Origin: Hofstenia miamia
Taxonomy: Eukaryota; Xenacoelomorpha; Acoela; Hofsteniidae
NCBI GenBank assembly: GCA_900660155.1
Contig: CABFPE010000234.1
Span: 52,661-83,771 of the forward strand
Reading direction: 5' to 3'
Length of the DNA: 31,111 nt
The notes beneath the pieces were generated by a model. It worked only from the letters and a program-made list of their open reading frames with translations, was not told the origin of the DNA and did no database searches. The translations under genes and the position numbers were made by a program. Of the stretch, positions 24,301 through 31,111 are shown in pieces (the stretch's first letter is position 1; each line of letters starts with the position of its first letter).

Positions 24301-27233
24301 GGAAAAATATAAAACAACCTAAAATTACAAAGACATTATTCCATAAGCGAACCAATATAAGTGATTAAAATAGGTGGCATAACAAATATGAAGTTTCCGC
24401 GACTATCCTCGACAATATATTAAACATTTATTAAGCCAACGACATTTTTGAATAAAAATAGAAAAGGAAACGCTTGCGTCATTGAAATGAGAAAATGGTT
24501 GAAAGAAATGTATGTTGGGGAAAATGCTATGTACCACTGACATATAAATTAGGACAAGTGCACAATTGAAGTAACTTAATTAGTTACTTGAAATAAGCGG
24601 TGTTTCAAGCATCGATGAACAACATATTTCATCAGAACGACTGAGGATTTTGTTAAAAAACTGACTTGTGGATGTTTGAAAATTTTTCTAGTGAACAAGA
24701 TTTAGAGTAGGCTTTTCAAAAGTTCATCAGCAGAAAAAACTTCTCGTTTGGTTATTATTAATACATTAAATATCACATTTTACAAAAAATGATGATTCAA
24801 GAAAAAAACATTTTTAAAAATTGCAGTGAATAGAAAACCTTTAACAGAAATTAACCCTGGCATTTTTCCATAAATCTTCAAAAAAATTTAAACGTTTCTA
24901 ACTCGCGAACTAATAAAGACATGGAAAATTTGAAAAGACCACAAGTTATAGGACTCTTTTCTTTCATTTGTGTTCTAAAATCCCACCCTTTGCACATCGT
25001 GCGCTTAAATCATCCTGGATGGCCTACATAAAGGAAATAAAATAGTTTAGGTCATTTGCTGGTCACATGGACTTTAGGCCGCCTTATCATCTGAACACTA
25101 GGTTTGAGGGGAGAGGGGGACATTTGAAAATCGGATAGTTAATTGAAAAATAATTAAAATTTTCACGTACTTCAGACACAGGAATAAATTTTAACAGACA
25201 TATTCAACATAACGGCGTGAATATATTTACTCATTAGATGTGTCAATGTTCAAATATTTTCACAATTCTTAATAAGCTTACAGAAAATGCTTGTAAATTT
25301 GTACAAAACCGAGTGCAACTACAGAGTTAGACTAGGATGTCAAGGGTTAATATCAAACTGAAATTTTCTTTCGGTTTGATCAGTATTTCTTCCTGATCGC
25401 TTTTAAGAGAAATCGCAGTTCCACAGAGAGCTCATTCACTCGCTGTGAATTTTTGATGTTGTTCTACAGAGGAAATGCTAACCTTCCTTGGAAATTCGTC
25501 GTTACTTCATTGCCTATTTATTCCAGAATTGAAGATAGAATGTAAATATTATACGAATCAACGCTAATCATTGGGTTTTAATGGCAAATTGTTACTTAAG
25601 TCCCAGAGGAATAGTTTACTGAAGAAAAGTCCAACTCAATAAAAAAGTAATTTCAGAATTAAAATTATCATCATCAATCGGGCATGTACAGCTACATGAT
25701 TTTATTGATTATTAAAGACAGTAGAATTCCCATATGTCGACATTTCTACAAGTCTCGCAAACAATGTCGATATAGGCAAACTTGCCATTTCTGGACAGCT
25801 TCCTACTACAGCGCATAAGTTCTTACTGAAACAAAAAATACAACAAAACTTAACAAAGTCCTATGAGGTGAAATGATTTTTAGAGCCCAAGACCTTATCA
25901 TTTAAAACAGTTGCAATTTTGTCCATTCGACTTATCAGTTTAATGCATGAGGCGACATTTACAGCCGGATGATATTAGGAAATGGTAATGCCGCTGATTC
26001 GTACAATAATCGTATAATACATTGATTCATTAGAGACAATATGTAAGGCAAATCAAAGAATCAAAATAGAAGAATCAAAGCTTACTCAGTTTTGCTTCGA
26101 CAAAGACTTGTTTCCGAAAGTTATTTCAGTCAATATATGCGAATTTTCTTCTTAAACGGATGGATGTTTGGATCGATATAATAGTCGATATATCCGATGT
26201 CGATATATGCGAATTATTTATGAAAGGGCGTGTTAGGCATGTCGATATATGAGAATTCTACAGTATAATGATTTAAAAAATTTATTAAATATTAAATTGG
26301 AATTGGAGGATGCAATAATTTTAAATATTTTTTCCGAACTCAAAAAAATTGTTGGAGTGTGCAATTATTGGAGCATGAACAATGTCAGTGTGATATGAGA
26401 TTAGGAATGCACATTAATAGGTTAAAACTTGTAATAAGTGAAAATCACAAACCCAAAGAAATTAACAATCCGCCACATGCGACAAACATTGGTTTACTAC
26501 GAGTTTGTCCGAGATACGAAATTGGTAGAACAGCTAACATGCTGGCTATATCATAAGTGCTTATGATGAGTCCACTGTCAACAGATGTGAAGCCAAAAAC
26601 TTTCTCAATGGTTGAAAGACTTGTGTTGAGGAAGCCACTAACTAACTTTGCCTAAATTTTAAAATAGGAAATCGGAAAAAAATGCAAATGAAATTAAATA
26701 TAATAATTAACAGTCGTTGTTGATCAAAATTGTTTTATTCATTTAAATAAACTTCTGCAAACATTTGGAAATTTCATATACATACCTGTATTGAAACAAA
26801 CAGGCAAATAAAGAATAACATCCATCTCGGAGAATTAAACCTTTGCAGACATTTGGGGTGGAACGATCCCCAACCATAAAAAGTCTCTTCCACTTCAATG
26901 GACATAGCATCCGATACATAGCTATTCTAAAATTAATGCTATATTTACAATTTTCCCTTAGCGATAGGAACTTAGAACCGAAATAATGAAACTATGAAAT
27001 TATATCTTGTTGCATTAATAATTTATAAACTTAAATGATGCTACTACCTGTCTTAAACATGAAGAAGAATTTTGGCGGGAAAGATCACTAGGCTCATTAC
27101 TATCAACGAATGACACGTTCCCTCGAGACACTAATTCATTGTCTGCAACAGAGAATGGATGCTCCTCCTGTACATCTGTAACTTCATGAAGAGGAACATT
27201 CCGGCGGACAAAGTCGTCGGCCTCTACCGTCAT
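3115..27233 (-). CDS. SLCO4A1-like: OATP/SLCO4-like organic anion transporter gene, eight 5' coding exons (3' end outside window)
   Basis: Plasma-membrane, major-facilitator-type transporter that exchanges amphipathic organic anions (steroid conjugates, thyroid hormones, prostanoids in the family). Exons read on the minus strand: 27233-27048, 26926-26786, 26651-26453, 24318-24073, 23053-22969, 18196-18030, 10271-10053, 3316-3115 (1445 nt, 481 codons + 2 nt). All introns are GT-AG and phases agree (0,0,1,1,2,1,1,2). Visible landmarks are an acidic cytoplasmic N-terminus, GWGSFHPKCLQ before membrane segment 1, IGATPLYTLGVAYIDENV, the OATP signature variant DPSWVGAWYIGFI, FLPKYFQYQFSLNASDAA and FHCP near the eighth segment. 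The REFPSAIRILIK and FLPKYF blocks point to the SLCO4 branch (established family pattern, recalled, not searched). A full OATP has about 650-750 residues, so roughly a third is missing to the left. Introns 1 and 2 are short (121 and 134 bp); the others are 1.0 to 7.8 kb and loaded with transposons. Confidence 0.93.
3686..3751 (+). repeat. Two AT dinucleotide tracts
   Basis: An AT run at about 3686-3708 and another at about 3730-3751, separated by a short unique spacer. Confidence 0.9.
3818..3897. mobile_element. 80-bp piggyBac-type MITE
   Basis: Ends are CACTAGAA and TTCTAGTG, and TTAA flanks both sides (3814-3817, 3898-3901), the target of piggyBac transposases. The interior includes CAAATGGGTAAATTGACCCG. 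No coding capacity. Confidence 0.8.
5851..6110 (-). pseudogene. Tc1-type transposase relic (C-terminal part)
   Basis: Across three frames on the minus strand I read FFDNVNSI and CAEILKYL (around the second Asp), PSPDLNHIETF (third catalytic Glu) and KNRLYSIKPKTAANAYIEEI, MNQLEVEDLNN, ending at a stop at 5851-5853. The order and spacing fit the DD34E catalytic core. Frameshifts between each block show old decay. Terminal repeats were not found. Confidence 0.5.
6706..6952 (+). repeat. 123-bp direct duplication around a single N (likely assembly artefact)
   Basis: Copy 1 is 6706-6828, copy 2 is 6830-6952, with N at 6829. They differ at one base (GATTAGAAAG against GATTAAAAAG). The shared ends at the N point to overlapping contigs not merged, with one heterozygous site. 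Confidence 0.9.
10053..10271 (-). CDS. SLCO4A1-like: OATP coding exon 7: cytoplasmic loop, TM7, extracellular N-glycosylation site
   Basis: 72 codons. It opens YNELQKPPTMSFGSSIREFP then SAIRILIKIHTYLLLVCHG and FLAYFVLSGLAAFLPKYFQ, YQFSLNASDAAFIC. The REFP loop before TM7 and the FxPKYxExQF-like block are typical of SLCO4 proteins. N-A-S in SLNASD is a glycosylation sequon in the loop before TM8. Donor GTG|GTAAGA; phase 1 at both ends. Confidence 0.95.
13759..14156. mobile_element. Second, truncated copy of the same MITE (probably the other allele)
   Basis: Nearly identical to 14218-14568 from its first base, and preceded by the same 60 bp of flanking DNA, but cut off by the N at 14157 before the right terminal repeat. 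It carries a longer GTGC/ACGT tract at about 14077-14118. Shared flanks mean it is not an independent insertion. Confidence 0.7.
14077..14118 (+). repeat. GTGC/ACGT-type microsatellite (allele 1)
   Basis: Alternating GTGCGTGCGCGTGTG followed by CGTACATACGTACGTAC. The matching place in the second copy (14509-14525) is a pure ACGT run, so the tract is hypervariable. Confidence 0.85.
14218..14640. mobile_element. TA-flanked MITE with CCGTAAAACC ends
   Basis: Starts CCGTAAAACCTGTAATTGAA and ends in the reverse complement of CCGTAAAACCTGTAAATGAA; about 24 of 25 terminal bases match. TA lies on both sides (14216-14217, 14641-14642). It is 423 bp and non-coding. Near the left end GGCCTTCNATTACAG-like units repeat several times. 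A variable ACGT microsatellite sits inside. The TA target suggests a Tc1/mariner-related source, unproven. Confidence 0.75.
14509..14525 (+). repeat. ACGT microsatellite (allele 2)
   Basis: Four units of ACGT, replacing a much longer interrupted tract in the duplicated copy. Confidence 0.85.
15444..16154 (-). mobile_element. Mariner-type element (DD37D lineage), internally deleted, nested in the hAT gene
   Basis: A 711-bp element with 26-bp perfect terminal inverted repeats starting CAGGGTGCCCAGTTAAAATC, flanked by TA on each side (15442-15443, 16155-16156). Its minus strand carries a damaged transposase. Full-length relatives are about 1.3 kb, so the N-terminal DNA-binding half is mostly gone. 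Perfect terminal repeats suggest it is younger than the surrounding hAT gene. Confidence 0.92.
15540..16038 (-). pseudogene. Mariner transposase fragment, frameshifted
   Basis: Reads VWQQDGAKAHTARTS, NSPDFITPDE, SPDLNVMDCSLWGVLL and then, after a frameshift near 15700, IEKLTTTLTETWNNIPMD, MARLRACIHNVGG. The second and third catalytic aspartates (QQD and VMD) are present but 35 residues apart rather than the 37 of the family, consistent with a small deletion. The first catalytic Asp and the helix-turn-helix region are not identifiable. Confidence 0.85.
18030..18196 (-). CDS. SLCO4A1-like: OATP coding exon 6: superfamily signature and TM6
   Basis: 55 codons. After HWGVELS comes DPSWVGAWYIGFI, the OATP superfamily signature, usually D-x-R-W-(I/V)-G-A-W-W-x-G-F. 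Here Arg is Ser and the second Trp is Tyr. Then come the TM6 residues VLALLIAFPIAGLPKRIKG and the intracellular loop SLKSDTPELPT. Donor CTG|GTATGT, phase 1; the split codon becomes Asp with exon 7. Confidence 0.95.
18315..18432. repeat. Inverted repeat with internal hairpin, close upstream of exon 6
   Basis: GTTTACACCCA near 18315 is mirrored by TGGGTGTAAAC near 18423-18432 (11 bp perfect). Between them lies a second palindrome: GAGAAATATT (18348-18357), six-base loop, AATATTTCTC (18364-18373). It could be a small decayed MITE or a foldback in the intron 119-236 nt from the exon 6 acceptor. Confidence 0.55.
19684..19797 (+). repeat. 57-bp subterminal tandem repeat, two units
   Basis: Two head-to-tail copies, starting at 19684 and 19741, of a unit that opens GCGATATTTTCTAGCAATGT and includes GTGTTCACACAGCGCGATTG. 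They differ by about one base until the end of unit two. They lie in the left arm of the PIF/Harbinger-like element and carry its terminal motif, so they are candidate transposase-binding subterminal repeats. Confidence 0.85.
20140..20202. repeat. 63-bp near-perfect palindrome at the centre of the nested element
   Basis: Left arm AACATTTTTTATTTATAGC continues with AGTTACTA; the right arm mirrors it with one mismatch, leaving a loop of only a few bases around TTGAAC. It would fold into a long hairpin and may itself be a tiny foldback insertion. Confidence 0.75.
22969..23053 (-). CDS. SLCO4A1-like: OATP coding exon 5: TM5
   Basis: 27 full codons: IFYTVAVVAPAFGFILSG and then LFLRIPLDF. It matches the VxPAxGFxLSG helix of OATPs. 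Donor CAA|GTAAGT is a perfect consensus. Phase 1 in, phase 2 out, completing a Lys codon with the first base of exon 6. Confidence 0.93.
23054..24072 (-). other. OATP intron 4 (1019 bp)
   Basis: Phase-1 intron. It contains a 14-base stretch (23128-23141) identical to the terminal motif of the PIF/Harbinger-like element at 19576, and a GGGTC-rich patch near 23790-23860 that vaguely resembles the hAT end at 18602. Nothing else is recognisable. Confidence 0.8.
24073..24318 (-). CDS. SLCO4A1-like: OATP coding exon 4: TM3, extracellular loop 2, TM4
   Basis: 81 codons between two split Gly codons. The order is membrane segment CFIFFLPEAF, a loop with two cysteines (MCSSIYDPLCRDY), hydrophobic FVFMVGTCLIGIGATPLY, and the diagnostic TLGVAYIDENVKRENSALYL that precedes TM4/5 in OATPs. 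Acceptor GTAATTTTAG and donor TAG|GTTAGT. Confidence 0.95.
24319..26452 (-). other. OATP intron 3 (2134 bp)
   Basis: Phase-1 intron. It holds the pogo/mariner-like MITE at 25719-26263 and a short imperfect hairpin near 25350-25380. The remaining AT-rich sequence shows no gene I can support. Confidence 0.85.
25719..26263. mobile_element. MITE with pogo/mariner-like terminal inverted repeats
   Basis: The left end starts CAGTAGAATTCCCATATG and the right end, reverse complemented, starts CTGTAGAATTCTCATATA. About 24 of 29 terminal bases match. The right side is followed by TA; the left flank reads GA where TA is expected, probably one substitution. The 545-bp element has no transposase. The right-terminal motif occurs three times in the same orientation (26129-26145, 26199-26215, 26241-26257). 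Family placement (Tc1/mariner/pogo) is inferred from the CAG start and TA flank only. Confidence 0.55.
26453..26651 (-). CDS. SLCO4A1-like: OATP coding exon 3: TM1 end, TM2 and start of TM3
   Basis: 66 codons plus one base. It reads AKLVSGFLNTSLSTIEKVFG, then FTSVDSGLIISTYDIASML and ends in ACGGLLISL. The SLSTIEKxF and GLIxSxYDIA patterns are hallmarks of OATPs. The donor TGG|GTTTGT is weaker than the others, but it must be used because the next codon in the intron is a stop. The split Gly codon joins exon 4 exactly. Confidence 0.93.
26652..26785 (-). other. OATP intron 2 (134 bp)
   Basis: Short phase-0 intron, GTATGT to AATTTAG, AT-rich, with no inserted element visible. Confidence 0.85.
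26786..26926 (-). CDS. SLCO4A1-like: OATP coding exon 2: pre-TM1 motif and most of TM1
   Basis: 47 codons, phase 0 at both ends. It contains FYGWGSFHPKCLQRFNSP, the conserved block just before the first membrane helix in SLCO4-type proteins, then the hydrophobic RWMLFFICLFVSIQ. The donor CAG|GTATGT is strong. Choosing the acceptor at ATTTTAG, rather than an AG five bases further in, keeps the frame after exon 1. Confidence 0.92.
26927..27047 (-). other. OATP intron 1 (121 bp)
   Basis: Short phase-0 intron with donor GTAGTA and acceptor ATTTTAG. I see nothing else in it. Confidence 0.8.
27048..27233 (-). CDS. SLCO4A1-like: OATP coding exon 1: N-terminal cytoplasmic tail
   Basis: 62 codons beginning MTVEADDFVRRN and ending SSSCLRQ, phase 0. 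The tail is acidic and Ser-rich with no membrane segment, as expected for the cytosolic N-terminus. The start is fixed by an in-frame TAG directly before the ATG. That same TAG gives an AG dinucleotide that could be a splice acceptor, so the exon may begin exactly at the ATG. The donor reads CAG|GTAGTA. Confidence 0.85.
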
Positions 27234-27236
27234 CTA
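27231..27236 (-). promoter_or_regulatory. Translation start with abutting AG (possible 5' UTR splice acceptor)
   Basis: On the minus strand the bases before ATG read TTGATTGTAG. The TAG is in frame and blocks any upstream extension. The T-rich stretch followed by AG would also serve as a 3' splice site, putting the ATG at the first base of an internal exon behind one or more non-coding exons to the right. Which of the two holds cannot be told without transcripts. Confidence 0.4.
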
Positions 27237-27637
27237 CAATCAAATGTTCGAATAAATCACTGAACCACTAACAATAATGATGTAGAGTTAAACGAAATTC
27301 AACAGTGCAACTGTTTTTCTCATTGTTAACACATTAAGTGGATGAAATAAATTAAAACCAAATAAGTGTGTTTGAATTGCAAATCATGAAAATCTACTAA
27401 TTATACATTCTCTTGAATCTCAGACAGACACCTAAGTTTCTTAGTACACTCTGGTGCCAAATTAATGACAAGCAACGTTTTTGTTGTTATAATGAATATT
27501 TTTTCAATTTATGATGCTTTAGTTGTATACACTAATTGCGCTATTCATGCGTTGTGCATTCAAATGGTAAGTAAACTTGAGAAAATTTCTATTCTATTGA
27601 ACAATCATTTAACATTACACACAAAATGTGAAATAAT

Positions 27638-27781
27638 CAGTGTTGCTGTGGGTATTAATTCTAAAACCCATACCCATTCCATACCCACAAGAAATACTGT
27701 GGGGAAAATTTTCTGTAGGTTTCCCATAGAGAAATTTGAAACTCATGCCCAACGGGTTAAGCCATAGTCACGGCAACCCTG
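27638..27781. mobile_element. 144-bp hAT MITE with perfect 8-bp target duplication
   Basis: Left end CAGTGTTGCTGTGGGTAT and right end, reverse complemented, CAGGGTTGCCGTGACTAT. It is flanked by GAAATAAT on both sides (27630-27637, 27782-27789). CAG starts and 8-bp duplications are diagnostic of hAT. The interior has ATACCCA repeats. It lies about 400 bp upstream of the transporter ATG. Confidence 0.9.
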
Positions 27782-28814
27782 GAAATAATAGAGAATATCT
27801 CTGAATCTATAAGGCGCTCCAAAATAACTCTCTTTGGGCAAAGACATGCGACCATTTCAGGTCAACTTTTCCGTAAAGTTGCTAAAATGCAAAAAGAAAC
27901 AACGCAAAACTAAGCATGTAACGTAATTTTCGGAGTGAATGTAAATATTTATGAACTTGCTATTCTTTAAATTTCGATAATAGAATAATGAAAACAGGCC
28001 TCCGAATGATATTGAGGTATAAAACATATTAGGCAAATGACGAGAATGAGAATAAGATCGTGCACACAGTTAATTCGTGAAAAAATAATTGGTGACATTT
28101 AATTCAATAGCATTGTCAAAGAGAACGCAACACCAAGCAAGCGTTGTTTTTCTGACAAAACAGCTGTCTAGTAATAACGGAAATGTAGTTATATATTAAT
28201 GTGTGGCAATAATTAACATTGAATGAAAGCGAATGATCACAAATGGAGGCATTCTTATTGAAAGTAGTTGTTGAAACAATTGATTAGTCAAACTTAATAT
28301 AATTCCTAATTAAAATATGTTTCATGACTTCATTGAATTTCGAGAAATGAAGCAACTTGGCAGATGCGTTTAATTGCCTCTTATTGCAAGAATAAATAAT
28401 TTTGGATACGCTTTTGCATGTGCAGCGTTTGTCAGATATGTGTATTTGTGTAATTTGACGAACCAATTTTAAAACCTAATTGCAATCGTTAAATTTTAAC
28501 TACTTCAGTTTAGTGGCAGGATTCCCAACTTTGTGCAAGAATTCAGTTCTAGGCCGAAAGTAAAGAATTTTCTGACAGAAAAAAATGAGTGATGAAGAAT
28601 TGTTATATTAGATCATTATCAAAGTTATGAACGTAGGACTTAGTCTAGCACCACCGCTTAAATTCACATCAAGCACACATTGTCGTATGCAGGTGCACAA
28701 GGCAATAATAAGAAAATAAACATTTTTGGCAGTTCAAGGTAACAAATTCAAATGGAAAATAAGCTGAAGATTGCTCCAGATTTGAGTACATCGTGGACAC
28801 CTTGTCTTACTAAA

Positions 28815-28839
28815 ATATCGTTCGCATTTCGAACGATAT
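28815..28839. repeat. Perfect 10-bp-stem hairpin
   Basis: ATATCGTTCG, loop CATTT, CGAACGATAT. No poly-U follows and no gene is adjacent; function unknown. Confidence 0.7.
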
Positions 28840-30074
28840 GCACGATTTTTTTAGCAACAGCATGTTAAATGGTATCAAAGGAACTTCATATGATTAAATT
28901 TTTTACGCTCTCCAGTAAAGCTCTTACAATATCAATGCACATTTCGTGTTGTATGTCTTTTGGAATCGATGGAAAAATACTATTACATTTTTATTAATAA
29001 AAATTTCTAAATTCTAACCTATTTTTTAAAAATTTGCTAAGAATGCAATTTATGAAGTAAATGGTTTATATGCTATTTTAGCTATATCTTAGATAAGAAA
29101 TATTCTCAATATAATGGATATTTAAGTAGAAAATATTACACGAGTACACAAAATGAGCATCTAAAATGTCGACCCTTAATAAATTGGTCTTGTGTTTCCC
29201 TCCTTTCTACAGTAATTTAGATAAAAATAATAAATTTCCTTGAATTGAATTAAATTATCAATAATTTATAATGATAATTAAGTTAGGAGATATATAAGTA
29301 TAAAAGAAGCGACCCCCGAAAATTACTGGTGGATTTTACCCTCATCAGTGAATGCAGAGAGATACTTCCCATATGCTCGAAATTGACAGTATGAAAACTC
29401 GACTGATGTTAATGCAATTTGTTGAAAATTTAATTTAAAGTTTTCTCAAAACTCAAAATAGATATAACAATGCTGTTTCAATAATAGAGAGGGCTTTGCA
29501 TATAAGTACATCCCCAGAACTAAATTTGATAATTATTCATGCAGAAATATTCTTTATAATTTTCTTAGTTTTGAGTATATATAGATTGAAAAATAGGGTT
29601 AGAATTAGAACTGAGTTCACAAAAAATTTATGGGGTTAAAAAATATTATTCAAACAAACATGGTTACAGTTCCTAAATATAGAAAACTTGCAAAGTTGCT
29701 TAGTTATAATTAAATCGTACATCAGTGTTTCACATGTCATTTAATACTGGCGTACTAATATTAATAATAAATTTACATATTCCTACTAGCATAATGCTTT
29801 GTGTATGGTTTGTCTTAGGGTAAGCACTAAGGTGAGGGTTGGCTTAGGTCTATAAATTTATATAGATGAACTGACACATTTTGCAAATATTTATAGTAGG
29901 GGTGGGTGGAAACTACTATCAAAAATAAATTCCTGAATAAAATGATTTTTTATTGTAGAAAAAAGTCTCAGTATGAAAAATCATTTCTAATTAATATGCT
30001 TAATGACAAATTGAACTAGAAATTTGATCTCCCTTAAACCACAAATATTTTTTGTGAAATCATTCTTTTTAAGT

Positions 30075-30210
30075 AGGGCGCAAACGGTACACCTTTCGTT
30101 GCGAACCAATTAAGATAAGAAACCCCATTAAAGGAATTTCAAAATTATCCTATCGCATTGCGAGCACTAATTGGTTTAGCAACTAAAATTGTATCGTTTG
30201 CACGGGGCCT
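30075..30210. repeat. Short inverted-repeat element, unclassified MITE-like
   Basis: Arms 30075-30114 and 30167-30210 are imperfect inverted repeats. The left arm has GCAAACGGTAC, GTTGC, ACCAATTA; the right arm reverse complemented has GCAAACGATAC, GTTGC, ACCAATTA with the same spacing. Borders and target copy could not be fixed. Confidence 0.6.
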
Positions 30211-30355
30211 CAGAGTTATTAGTATTCGCATAAATAAAAGAAAATAAAAACAAACTATTCGATTGAAATTTTTTGCATCAACAAATTTGTATATTTTATA
30301 AAAAAATTTTCCTTCTCTGTACGATATACTTTCGTTTATATAATGTAAAGTGCAT

Positions 30356-30378
30356 ATGCATATATATATATATATATA
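30356..30378 (+). repeat. TA dinucleotide tract
   Basis: A run of TA next to the left terminus of the Tc1 element, which probably used a TA within it as target. Confidence 0.9.
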
Positions 30379-30442
30379 CAGTACTGGCCAAAAGTTTGGG
30401 AACACTTTCAAAATTTAGAAATTTTTGTATTTTACACTCAAA

Positions 30443-30509
30443 AACGCAATGTAGAAACAATATAATAACACAATGTAGAAACAATATGATAACACCTTGT
30501 AGAAAATAT
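30443..30509 (+). repeat. 24-bp tandem repeat, about 2.7 units, inside the Tc1 element
   Basis: CAATGTAGAAACAATATAAT-type units start at 30447 and 30471, with a diverged third at 30495. It lies between the transposase stop and the terminal repeat. Confidence 0.8.
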
Positions 30510-30531
30510 ATATTTAATTCAGAAAAACTCA

Positions 30532-31111
30532 CTAATATTTTGTATGTCCGCTATTATTGGCCAAACACGCAGCAATGCGATTTGACATTGACTCGACCAG
30601 CTTTCTACAATAATCATCAGTAATCTCAGTGCACAATACCACTTTAATTTGCTCCTTCAGATCGTCGACTGATGTGCATTGGCGCTTCCTCAGACAGTTT
30701 TTGATGTGATGCTAGCAATGTTCTATGACGTTGATGTCTGGGGAGCTTCCTGGCCAGTTCTCAAGCAGCCGAAAGTCTTGTGATGCAATCCACTGTTTAA
30801 CAACTTTGACACTGTGGCAAGGAGCACCATTTTGTTGTAGTACAGATGTTCCGTGAAGTTGCATAAACATGGGAACTTTCTTCTGAATTATTTTGAGGTA
30901 GGCCCTGGCTGTGACTGTTTCGTTGTAAGGAACAAAATGCAGACCAGCACGCCCATTCGCAGTTATAGCACCCCAAATCATCACAGAAGATTCTGAGCGG
31001 ACAGTTTGTTGCGTGTAACGTGTGTTGAATCTTTGGTTTCTTTGTCGTCGAACGTGTGGCCGGTATGATGTACAGTCGTACTGGTAAATCTAGCATAATC
31101 ATCGAAATATG
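30532..31111 (-). pseudogene. Tc1-type transposase, C-terminal part, inactivated
   Basis: Reads RPHVRRQRNQRFNTRYTQQT, SVMIWGAITANGRAGLHFVP, VLQQNGAPCHSVKVVKQW, NWPGSSPDINVIEHC, then an in-frame TAG where a Trp is usual, and onward HHIKNCLRKRQCTSVDDL to LANNSGHTKY and a stop at 30532-30534. The second catalytic Asp (QQD in the family) is Asn here. The Glu in NVIE is kept. Another in-frame TAG lies near the window edge (about 31095). DNA cleavage activity is therefore lost. Confidence 0.88.

Larger units (their letters stand above)
27234..30374 (-). other. Upstream flank of the transporter gene
   Basis: Either the promoter side or a 5' UTR intron. It holds the hAT MITE, the hairpin at 28815 and the inverted repeat at 30075. 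No coding exon is recognisable. No TATA or initiator can be assigned with confidence in DNA this AT-rich. Confidence 0.6.
30379..31111 (-). mobile_element. Tc1-type element, 3' portion, continues beyond the window
   Basis: The terminal inverted repeat starts CAGTACTGGCCAAAAGTTTG directly after TA (30377-30378), a classic Tc1 end. The transposase is read inward on the minus strand. The other terminus lies right of the window. Confidence 0.88.

Overview
The window is a piece of an animal nuclear genome. It is AT-rich, with large spliceosomal introns (GT-AG), microsatellites and many DNA transposons. It holds one host gene, read on the minus strand: an organic anion transporting polypeptide (OATP/SLCO family), closest in my reading to the SLCO4A1/4C1 branch. 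I could splice eight consecutive coding exons by hand (27233 down to 3115). Every junction is GT-AG and every phase agrees, giving an open reading frame of 481 codons plus 2 nt. It runs from the start methionine to just after about the eighth membrane segment. The 3' exons (extracellular Kazal-like loop and last membrane segments) are not in the window and must lie left of position 1. Gene content and transposon mix suggest an invertebrate, most likely an arthropod such as a chelicerate, but the species cannot be decided from this sequence.

Layout, left to right. 1-3114 is the last visible intron (partial), with a 65-codon ORF open to the window edge, a candidate solo LTR and a zinc-finger-like transposon relic. 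Exon 8 is 3115-3316. Intron 7 (3317-10052) carries an 80-bp piggyBac-type MITE, a Tc1-type transposase relic and a 123-bp duplication around a single N. Exon 7 is 10053-10271. Intron 6 (10272-18029) carries a TA-flanked MITE that is duplicated around another single N, and a BED-finger hAT transposase pseudogene split by a 711-bp mariner (DD37D-type) element. Exon 6 is 18030-18196. Intron 5 (18197-22968) carries a second hAT pseudogene split by a 1169-bp PIF/Harbinger-like non-autonomous element. Exon 5 is 22969-23053 and exon 4 is 24073-24318. Intron 3 holds a pogo/mariner-like MITE. Exons 3, 2 and 1 lie at 26453-27233. The upstream flank (27234-31111) has a 144-bp hAT MITE with perfect 8-bp target duplications, an unclassified inverted-repeat element and the 3' half of a decayed Tc1 element that runs off the window.

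The transporter is the only gene I regard as functional. All recognisable transposases carry stops, frameshifts or lost catalytic residues. The two hAT genes are antisense to the host gene. Both single-N positions sit between two copies of the same sequence, so they look like unmerged overlapping contigs or haplotypes, not biology. I did not find a CRISPR array, tRNA, rRNA or a new multi-gene system. The most informative structures are the two nested insertions, where removing the inserted element and one target copy restores the reading of the interrupted hAT gene.
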